Positions 51,757-59,600 of a stretch of 61,537 nucleotides of DNA are shown one piece after another (within the stretch, counting starts at the first letter, position 1; each line of letters starts with the position of its first letter). The notes below the pieces were generated by a model. The model had not been told where the DNA came from. It saw only the letters and a list, made by a program, of their open reading frames with translations, and did no database searches. The translations under genes were made by a program, and so were the position numbers. Source of the DNA: Flavobacteriales bacterium (lineage in GTDB: Bacteria > Bacteroidota > Bacteroidia > Flavobacteriales_E > Vicingaceae); the NCBI GenBank assembly GCA_002401955.1, contig NVUQ01000015.1:1-61537 (forward strand). The letters are read 5' to 3'.

Positions 51757-52925
51757 TATCAGTAGAACAAGCAAAAGAACTCGTAAATAAAAATGTATTT
51801 CCATTAGCAATAATAGAGGTAGGCGTTATTGATGCGTTAGGTTTTTATTTGGCTAAAAATATAATAGCGCCAATTTCAGTTCCTTCATTTAATCAATCTG
51901 CAATGGATGGTTATGCTTTTTCTTTCGATAGCATAAAAGAACAATTACCAATAGTGGAGGAGGTTGCCGCTGGAGATACTCGACACATTGAGATTAAGAA
52001 TACAGAGGCAGTAAGAATATTTACAGGATCTAATGTTCCGAGTTCTTGTGATACAGTTGTAATGCAAGAATTAACTGAAGTAGTTGATGGTAAATTGATT
52101 GTAAAAGATGCTGGTTTAAAACTTGGAGGGAATATCCGATTTAAAGGCTCTCAAATAGAAGGGGGAAGCATTGCTTTAGAAAAAGGAACCAAGATTAACG
52201 CTGCTACAGTAGGTTTCTTATCTACCTTAGGAATTACTAAAGTCAACGTTTATCAGTCTCCAAGAGTGACTATAATTGCTACTGGTGATGAGTTGGTAAA
52301 GCCGGGAAATAAATTAGAAGTAGGTCAAATATATGAGTCCAATACCTTTATGCTCAAAGCAGCGTTAAATAAGCTAAATATTGATCCCGATATCATTTTA
52401 GTAGAAGATAATAAAGAGGCAACCCAGAAAGCTGTTTCAATTGGATTGAATAAAAGTGATTTACTATTGTTATCTGGTGGAATTTCTGTTGGAGATTATG
52501 ATTTTGTTAAAGAAGCATTAGAAAAAAATGGGGTAGAAGAAGTCTTTTATAAAGTAAAACAAAAACCAGGAAAGCCTTTGTATTTCGGAAATACTAAGAG
52601 TTGTTATGTGTTTGCATTGCCAGGAAATCCAGCAGCAGCATTAACATGCTTTTATCAATATGTGAGTGTTGCTATTAATAAGATGAAAGGCTCTCAGAAT
52701 GCAGGATTATCTAGATTAAATTTACCTATAAAAAGAGAGTTAACAAAAAAAGAAGGTAGAGCAGTTTTTTATAAAGCTTATACAGATTTAAAATCTGTCT
52801 CAATACTAGAAGGTCAAGGTTCAGACGTTTTAAAGTCTTTTTCTTTGGCTAATTGTTTTGTTTACGTAAAAGAAGAAATAACTTTAATAAAAGAAAATGA
52901 AGTAGTAGAAGTATATTTGATTTAA
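51753..52925 (+). CDS. moeA: Molybdopterin molybdenumtransferase MoeA
   Basis: The protein has 390 residues. The enzyme inserts molybdate into adenylated molybdopterin. Conserved segments are NQSAMDGYAF (about residues 47-56), FTGSNVPSSCDTVVMQE, VTIIATGDELVKPG, ISVGDYDFVKEAL and CYVFALPGNPAAALTCFYQY. Length and order are canonical. It starts inside the stop codon of the S41 gene and is followed after 1 bp by mobA. Confidence 0.96.
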   Translation: MISVEQAKELVNKNVFPLAIIEVGVIDALGFYLAKNIIAPISVPSFNQSAMDGYAFSFDSIKEQLPIVEEVAAGDTRHIEIKNTEAVRIFTGSNVPSSCDTVVMQELTEVVDGKLIVKDAGLKLGGNIRFKGSQIEGGSIALEKGTKINAATVGFLSTLGITKVNVYQSPRVTIIATGDELVKPGNKLEVGQIYESNTFMLKAALNKLNIDPDIILVEDNKEATQKAVSIGLNKSDLLLLSGGISVGDYDFVKEALEKNGVEEVFYKVKQKPGKPLYFGNTKSCYVFALPGNPAAALTCFYQYVSVAINKMKGSQNAGLSRLNLPIKRELTKKEGRAVFYKAYTDLKSVSILEGQGSDVLKSFSLANCFVYVKEEITLIKENEVVEVYLI

Positions 52926-52926
52926 G

Positions 52927-53475
52927 GTGTGTAAAACAGGAATTATATTAGCAGGAGGAAAAAGTTCTCGAATGAATGAGGATAAAGGTTTGATGTTGTT
53001 GAATGGGAGACCAATGATTCAATATGTTATAGATGTTCTTGAAAAAGTTATAGATCAAATTATCATCATATCTAATAACACAGATTATGAGCAGTTTGGA
53101 CATCCAGTTTATTCCGATTTAATTAAAGAGAAAGGACCATTAGCAGGAATTTATACAGGGTTATATTATTCAACATCCGAAAAAAATATAGTTTTAAGTT
53201 GTGATGTACCTTATGTAAATGAAGAATTGATTTCCTTTTTAATTTCAGAACACCAGAATCATCAAATAACCATTCCTGTTAAAGAAGATAGAACACATCA
53301 ATTAATTGGGATATTTTCTAAATCTTGCGAAGTTAACTTTTCACTTTCAATAGAAAAGAATGAATTAAAATTGATGGATGCATTCAAAAACTTAAATTTG
53401 AATATTGTTAATGCAAATCATTTTGATAAGCAGCTTTTTATGAATATAAATTCTCCAAGTGACATTAATGATTAA
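52927..53475 (+). CDS. mobA: Molybdenum cofactor guanylyltransferase MobA
   Basis: The protein has 182 residues from a GTG start. The GTP-binding loop is ILAGGKSSRMNEDKG (about residues 7-21), LIKEKGPLAGIYTGL and VVLSCDVPYV-like segments follow (here VLSCDVPYVN). The enzyme attaches GMP to molybdopterin, indicating that bis-MGD type enzymes are used. The start lies 1 bp after the moeA stop, and the 3' end overlaps moaD by 8 bp. Confidence 0.92.
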   Translation: MCKTGIILAGGKSSRMNEDKGLMLLNGRPMIQYVIDVLEKVIDQIIIISNNTDYEQFGHPVYSDLIKEKGPLAGIYTGLYYSTSEKNIVLSCDVPYVNEELISFLISEHQNHQITIPVKEDRTHQLIGIFSKSCEVNFSLSIEKNELKLMDAFKNLNLNIVNANHFDKQLFMNINSPSDIND

Positions 53476-53695
53476 ATATTTTGGGATGATTGCTGAAGCT
53501 ACTGAGAAAGTAGATGAAGAATTGAATGTCCAATACTCTTCTGTTCTAGGATTAAAAGAAGATCTAGTAAATAGATATCCAAAGTTAATAGACATGAATT
53601 TTAAGATAGCTGTTAATCAACAAATAGTTACAGATGATTACAATTTAATAGGAAATGAAGAAATAGCTTTGTTGCCACCATTTGCAGGAGGTTAA
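53468..53695 (+). CDS. moaD: Molybdopterin synthase sulfur carrier subunit MoaD
   Basis: The protein has 75 residues with a ubiquitin-like fold. The C-terminus ends PPFAGG, the di-glycine that is thiocarboxylated. I chose ATG 53468 (MIKYFG...) over a GTG at 53459 because it gives the usual MoaD start; both overlap mobA. It works with MoaE, encoded at 55053. MoeB (53826) activates its C-terminus. Confidence 0.95.
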   Translation: MIKYFGMIAEATEKVDEELNVQYSSVLGLKEDLVNRYPKLIDMNFKIAVNQQIVTDDYNLIGNEEIALLPPFAGG

Positions 53696-53744
53696 GAAAT
53701 TATTAATGTTGAATTTTGAGTTGTGATTTTAAACAAAATGAATT

Positions 53745-53797
53745 CCCCTTTTGAAAGGGGCAGATTTTGTCCAAATCTTTGATTTGGTTTCAAAATC
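53745..53797. repeat. Double-hairpin repeat between moaD and moeB
   Basis: CCCCTTTTGAAAGGGG (53745-53760) is followed by GATTTTGTCCAAATC-TTT-GATTTGGTTTCAAAATC (53763-53797), which shares the ATTTTGTCCAAA core with the hairpin at 49698. It fills most of the 130-bp gap inside the moco operon and may shape mRNA processing. Confidence 0.75.
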
Positions 53798-53825
53798 AGG
53801 GGTATGTTTTTTTTAAGAATAAGTA

Positions 53826-54938
53826 ATGAGCCTAACAGACCAAGAAAAAAATAGATATAGTAGACACATCTTACTTGATAAAGTAGGATTAGAAGGACAA
53901 GAAAAGCTAAAATCTGCTAAAGTTTTGGTTGTTGGTGCTGGAGGTTTGGGATGCCCTGTTTTACAATATTTAACAGCCGCTGGAGTTGGAACAATTGGTA
54001 TTATTGATTTCGACAGAGTAGATGCTACCAATTTACAGCGACAGGTATTGTATACTGTTGCAGATATTGGAGAGAACAAAGCTGTTACAGCCAAAAACAG
54101 ATTAACACAATTAAACCCTCACATTAATTTTGATGTTTATCCAGAAAAGTTAACAACTAAAAATGCCCTAAATTTATTTTCCAATTATGATATTGTTGTA
54201 GATGGAACGGATAATTTTTCTACACGTTACCTAGTAAATGATGCTTGCGTTATTACGAATAAACCGTTGATTTATGGAGCTATCTATAAGTTTGAAGGAC
54301 AAGTAAGTGTTTTTAATTATAAAAATGGACCAACTTACCGCTGCTTGTTTCCAGAACCACCAAAAGCAGGAAGCGTTCCTAATTGTTCCGAAATAGGCGT
54401 GTTAGGCGTATTGCCAGGTTTAATTGGAGCACAGCAAGCAAACGAAGTTATTAAGCTTATATTAGAAATTGGGGAACCCTTATCAGGAAAACTGCTGACT
54501 TATGATTCTCTTAATAATTCCTTTTTGACCCTTAAGATTAATCGTTCTGAAGAAGAGGTTTTAAAAGTGTTGAATAATTCAGCTGATTTTGAAAATATAG
54601 ATTACGATTTCTTTTGTGGAATAAAAACGAATAATGATTTAAAAGAAATTTCTGTAGAAGGATTAAAATCAATGTTGGAGAGTTCTGAAGATTTTCAAAT
54701 CTTAGATGTTAGAGGAGAATGGGAGCAGCCAAGAATTGACGTTTCTACTTCGGTTAACGGACAATTATTGGTAGCGCCATTAAATGAACTTGAAAATTTT
54801 ATAGATAAAATATCAAAAGATAAAAAAGTGGTTGTTGTTTGTCAGCATGGCATAAGAAGTGTCGCGGCAATTGAACACTTAGAAAATAATTATGATTTTG
54901 AGAATTTAATTAATCTCGAAAATGGATTAGCAAATTAA
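53826..54938 (+). CDS. moeB: MoeB-type adenylyltransferase with rhodanese domain
   Basis: The protein has 370 residues. The N-terminal ThiF/MoeB domain has the ATP-binding VVGAGGLGCPVLQYL (about residues 36-50) and IIDFDRVDATNLQRQ; the typical Cys of the E1 family lies in CSEIGVLG. The C-terminal rhodanese domain (about 275-370) has the active-site Cys in VVCQHGIRS. It adenylates the MoaD C-terminus and the rhodanese domain can deliver sulfur. The zinc cysteine pairs of classical MoeB are not obvious. Confidence 0.94.
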   Translation: MSLTDQEKNRYSRHILLDKVGLEGQEKLKSAKVLVVGAGGLGCPVLQYLTAAGVGTIGIIDFDRVDATNLQRQVLYTVADIGENKAVTAKNRLTQLNPHINFDVYPEKLTTKNALNLFSNYDIVVDGTDNFSTRYLVNDACVITNKPLIYGAIYKFEGQVSVFNYKNGPTYRCLFPEPPKAGSVPNCSEIGVLGVLPGLIGAQQANEVIKLILEIGEPLSGKLLTYDSLNNSFLTLKINRSEEEVLKVLNNSADFENIDYDFFCGIKTNNDLKEISVEGLKSMLESSEDFQILDVRGEWEQPRIDVSTSVNGQLLVAPLNELENFIDKISKDKKVVVVCQHGIRSVAAIEHLENNYDFENLINLENGLAN

Positions 54939-54944
54939 ACTCCC

Positions 54945-55030
54945 CTCTTGAGACTCTGTGCTGAGCGTAGTCGAATGTAGGGGTAAGAAGTTCTTTGTAA
55001 CTTGTTGCTTAGAAATTCTCGGGGGTGTGT
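54945..55030. repeat. REP-like spacer with GTGCTGAGCGTAGTCGAA
   Basis: The gap between moeB and moaE has CCCCTCTTGAGA, then GTGCTGAGCGTAGTCGAATG and CGGGGGTG. The central part recurs, with one change, in the heptamer array at 11937-11955. These are dispersed palindromic repeats rather than coding sequence. Confidence 0.6.
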
Positions 55031-55052
55031 TGTTATAAATAGAAAGAATAAA

Positions 55053-55502
55053 ATGACTGAAAAAAAGAAAAAGATTAAAAATTCATTGGTAGAAGGACCA
55101 ATTACTCCAGAAAAGATAGCAACATCAATTGCACATCACCAAGTTAAAACTAATATTGGTGGGCATGATATATTTTTAGGACAAGTTAGGGCAGATGAGA
55201 TTGATGGAAAAACAGTAACAGCAATTGATTATTCTGCTTATGATGAAATGGCAAATAAGGTTTTTGATGAAATTAGAGAGGCCGCTTTTGAAAAATTTGA
55301 TTTAACTTGTGGTCATATTTATCACAGTAAAGGAATTGTAAAAGCAGGAGAATTGTGTTTGTTTGTATTCACATCATCAAAGCATAGAGCAATGGCGTTT
55401 GATGCAACAAGGTATATTACAGAAGAAATTAAAGCAAAAGCACCTGTTTTTGGAAAAGAGTTATTTGAGGATGGTGAATATGTTTGGAAAGAGAATAAGT
55501 AG
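55053..55502 (+). CDS. moaE: Molybdopterin synthase catalytic subunit MoaE
   Basis: The protein has 149 residues from ATG 55053; a TTG upstream (55002) would read through the REP-like spacer and is unlikely. It has FLGQVRADEIDGKTVTAIDYSAY near the N-terminus, HIYHSKGIVKAGELCLFVF, the catalytic SSKHRAMAFDAT, and KAPVFGKELFEDGEYVWKEN at the end, with conserved Lys residues. With MoaD it converts cyclic pyranopterin monophosphate to molybdopterin. Confidence 0.95.
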   Translation: MTEKKKKIKNSLVEGPITPEKIATSIAHHQVKTNIGGHDIFLGQVRADEIDGKTVTAIDYSAYDEMANKVFDEIREAAFEKFDLTCGHIYHSKGIVKAGELCLFVFTSSKHRAMAFDATRYITEEIKAKAPVFGKELFEDGEYVWKENK

Positions 55503-55652
55503 GTAATAAGTGATCAGGAGTAAGTAGTCAGGAGTAAGTAATTAGTAAACAGTAAAAAAAGTACTAACTACTATATATTAAATACTATATACTGACTACT
55601 AACTACTAAATACTAACTACTATATACTGACTACTAAATACTATCAACTAAA
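55503..55652. repeat. Degenerate AGTAGTCAGG / ACTACTAAATACT array
   Basis: The 150-bp gap between moaE and moaCB starts with AGTGATCAGGAGTAAGTAG repeated with changes and continues as ACTAACTACTATATACTG units, as though one word family inverts halfway. It is of the same general kind as the arrays at 3838-4257 and 11706-11790. Confidence 0.8.
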
Positions 55653-55654
55653 GA

Positions 55655-56572
55655 ATGATTGACATAACACATAAAACAAACACCCTCAGAATTGCTACAG
55701 CTCAAGCAATTGTTAAGGTAAGTAAGCAAGAAACCATTGATGCTATTAATAATGGTACAGTTCCTAAAGGAGATGTATTTGCCATGTGCAGAGCAGTAGG
55801 CTTACTTGGTGTAAAACAAACCCCCTTAATTTTGGCCGACTGTCATCCAATGCCCATAGAATATACTGGTATTGATTATGAGATTGACGGTTTAGAAATT
55901 ACCATTAAGGTGACGGTTAAAACTATTTATAAAACTGGTGTTGAGGTTGAAGCAATGCACGGAGCAAGTGTAGTCGCTCTAAATATGTATGATATGCTTA
56001 AGCCAATAGATAAAGGAGTTGAAATACAGCACATTAAATTACTCAATAAAAAAGGTGGTAAATCTGATTTTACTGATCGATTTAGTAAAAATTTAACAGC
56101 TGCAGTTATCGTTTGTTCAGATACCATTGCTGCAGGACAAAAAGAAGATAAAGCAGGAAAAGCAATAATCACTAAACTTGAGGAATGTGAAATTAAGGTA
56201 GTTGATTATCTAGTTATTCCTGACGAAAAAGATCAAATTCAATCAACAGCCATAGCCCAAATTGAGCAAAAAACGAACCTTGTTATCTTTACGGGAGGTA
56301 CCGGATTATCATCTAGAGACGTTACTCCTGAAGCTTTGGCGTCCATAATTGACAGAAAAATCCCAGGAATTGAAGAAGCAATTCGATCATATGGACAAAA
56401 TCGCACACCTTTTTCTATGCTTTCTAGAAGTGTTGCTGGAGTAAAAAATGGCACTTTAATTCTCGCATTGCCAGGTTCTACGAACGGGGCAAAAGAATCG
56501 ATGAATGCCATTTTTCCTTCTATAATGCACATTTTCAGGGTGTTGCAAGGGGCTCGTCATGACGAAAAATAA
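55655..56572 (+). CDS. moaCB: Bifunctional MoaC/MogA protein (MoaCB)
   Basis: The protein has 305 residues. The N-terminal half is MoaC: KGDVFAMCRAVGLLGVKQT, LADCHPMPIEYTGIDYEI and VEVEAMHGASVVALNMYDM with the catalytic Lys in MLKPIDKG, making cyclic pyranopterin monophosphate. The C-terminal half (about 148-305) is MogA/MoaB: VIVCSDTIAAGQKEDKAG, FTGGTGLSSRDVTPEAL and ILALPGSTNGAKESM, adenylating molybdopterin. The fusion combines an early and a late step. It is the last gene of the moco cluster. Confidence 0.95.
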   Translation: MIDITHKTNTLRIATAQAIVKVSKQETIDAINNGTVPKGDVFAMCRAVGLLGVKQTPLILADCHPMPIEYTGIDYEIDGLEITIKVTVKTIYKTGVEVEAMHGASVVALNMYDMLKPIDKGVEIQHIKLLNKKGGKSDFTDRFSKNLTAAVIVCSDTIAAGQKEDKAGKAIITKLEECEIKVVDYLVIPDEKDQIQSTAIAQIEQKTNLVIFTGGTGLSSRDVTPEALASIIDRKIPGIEEAIRSYGQNRTPFSMLSRSVAGVKNGTLILALPGSTNGAKESMNAIFPSIMHIFRVLQGARHDEK

Positions 56573-56626
56573 ATCCATTTTAATTAACATTTGCTTATTA
56601 ATAACTATTGTTTTATTCCTAAAAAA

Positions 56627-56658
56627 TTTGGATTAGATTGTTAGATGTGTTACTTTGG
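56627..56658 (+). promoter_or_regulatory. Promoter for the giant M43 protein
   Basis: TTTG (56627-56630), a 20-bp spacer and TACTTTGG (56651-56658) fit the Bacteroidota promoter with one change in the -7 element. The ATG follows 32 bp downstream. Confidence 0.5.
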
Positions 56659-56690
56659 TAATCGATTATTGCACTAAAACTAACTTATTT

Positions 56691-59600
56691 ATGAAATCTT
56701 TTTTAATCTTAGCGTTATCGCTATTGATATCCATGGCATCATTTTGCCAAAAATCTAATAACAATTCCATTGTAAAAATTCCGAAGACTCAAGTGGTTGG
56801 AGATTATAAAGGCCAACCCAATGTCGTGAAAAATGGAGTAAAAACTCCTACCTCGGCTCAAATGTCCGGGTCTTATGAAATAAAACCACGATCACAAAGT
56901 AAAAAGGTGTCGAATGCTTCATTAAATCAAGGGAAACCTATCGTTAATAATTTAAGCAAACAAAATATAGTTAAAAAGAACAACAATAATAATAATAATA
57001 ATAATAATACCAGTGCTGTTTCGAATAAGCATTTAGCAAACCCTAAAAATAACCCAAGAAATTTACCCTTAAATAGTAAAGGAAATTTAATTTCTGTTGA
57101 TGGGTATGAGGTTACGTTTGATGTTCCCAATAGTTCTAAAACATCAAATGTTTGTTCTACGCCAATGCCTACAATGATAGATGGTAATAAAAATGCAGCT
57201 TGTGGATTTATTGTGCCAAGAGACAATCCGGCTAGTAGAGATGTGTCGACTTTCAATACTGTAAAGTACTTCCAGTTAAGATGGTTGGTTTTTACAGATG
57301 GTGGGCCGGCAACAAATATTGATCAAACTAGAATTAATGCCTTGATGAATGAATTGAATGCTGATTATGCTGCTTACAACATGGTTTTTTGTGCAGATCC
57401 TGCCACCTTCTTAGAAAGCTCTACTTGGTACACACACAATTCAAATACCGATGAATTTCCGATGAAAGATGCTAATAATGTTACTCCAACTCAGGTCATT
57501 AATATATATGTAGTAGGAAGTATGACTGCTGGAGGATATGCGCGTATGCCGTATGATCCAAATGGAGGAACTGATGCCCATGGAGGAATCGTGCTAAATA
57601 AAGGAAACTGTAGTGTAGGTACACACACTTTAGCGCACGAAATGGGGCACACATTTGGCTTATTCCATACCTTTAATGGGGTTGCTGAGCAAGGTGGCCC
57701 AGGTTCTTGTAGTAATTGTTACGAAAGGGTTAGAAATACCAATGGTTCAAGTAATGCCTCTGGTGTACCAACGCCATTAGGAGGCCCTTATACTTCAGAG
57801 GGAGATCAAGAAGGCGATTGGTGTAGTGATACCCATCCACATGATCAAGATAGCTATCAATGTCCTGGCCCTGCTGGAGCAACGGGTGGTTGTGATTTGT
57901 TCGGAAGAGTTCCAGCAAATTTCCCGGTCGATAATCACATGTCTTACTCATTTTGTACAAGCACTTTTACGGATCAACAAAGTAGAAGAATGCACGGTAT
58001 GGTCGATGATTATCTAGGGTCATGGGTTAACTATGGTGGAGGTATATGTGGATCTCTGCCTCCAGTGGCAGAATTTGTTGGAACACCAACTAATTGGCAA
58101 TCGCCAAGTACAGTAAACTTTACAGACCTATCTCAGCCTACGGCTATCATAACAGGTTGGACTTGGGATTTTAATTCAGCCGGTCAGGCAGGTACGGTTA
58201 CACCGGCAACCTTTGTTGGTCAAACCCCACCTCCAGTTGTTTATGATATTGGTGGAGCAGGAGGTTGTTTGGATTATGAAGTTACCTTAACCATTACAGG
58301 TAATGGTGGTGATACAGAGGTGAAAACAAGTTACATCAATGTTTGCCCAGCTTCGGGCGATTGTGATACCTTGGATTTATATTGGACAACACCAGCTTCA
58401 AGCCCAACTTGGTATAATTATGCTGGTGGTTATTTAACAGGTGTTCAGGATCCAGGAAATCAAGTAACGCCGGCAACAGATATAAAGGGAATGTATGAAC
58501 GTTATATTACCCCTAATCCTGGTGTCTCCACGGTTGGAGCCATTCGAGTAGGATTGGGAAATTTAAATGATGCTGACGGGGACATGCGCTTCCAAGTGGC
58601 CGTTTACGATGACGATGGAACAGGTGCTCCTGGTGCTTTACTTGGAGGTCGAGGAGGGTTGGATCCGAATAACATTGGAGTTCCTGGATGGGGATTTTAT
58701 AATGAAATATGGATTCCATTGTTAACACCGCTCACACCGACTACAGGAAGTTTTCACGTGGCAGTTGAAATTTTACCGCAAGATGCTACTGATTCAATGT
58801 TAGTGATTAGTTCAGTGGCTCCTCAAGGTCAAGGAAATGGGCTAAATCATATCTTTACTACCGGTTGGGGCATGGAAAACTTGCTAGGAGTTTATGGGGT
58901 AGACATCGATTTAGATATTGTACCTATGATGGGAGAGTGGGCTCCATTACCATTGATTACTGGTTTTACCGAAAATGTGGTTTGTGACACTACTTTTGTA
59001 ACGCTATTTGATACCATATTATATACCGATTATGCTGGAACAGCCTTAACTGGTTTGTCATTTACTTTTGCGGATGGAACGGTTGTTACGGGGCCACCAG
59101 ATCCAGGAACCATAAACCGAACTTATACCCAAGCTGGTCCCGACACCGTTACCATTGTTGCAATTAACGATTGTGGAAGAGCAGATACCACAGTGTGGTA
59201 TATACCCTATAATTTCTTATCAACACCAGATGCAGAATTTACTAAAGTTCAGGGTGATCCAATATGTATGGGAGCTCCTGGTGTAGATTTTAATGCCAAT
59301 ACCAGTGGTTACCAAGATTATACTTGGGATTTTGGGGATGGTGCAGTTCAATCATCAGGAGATACTGCTTCGGTTAATCATGTGTATAATATACCTGGAT
59401 TGTATTATACTTCATTAACTGTAACCTCAACAGGATATCAACCGATAGACATTTTACATTTTGAGGATTTTGAATCTGGTTGGCCTGCTGGTTATTTAAG
59501 GTTTAATAATGATGTTTTCACTCCTAATGTGGCGGTTAATCCTCCATTTACTGGCTCGAATGCCACCGCATGGTTGGACATGGATGTTTACGGTGATGGT

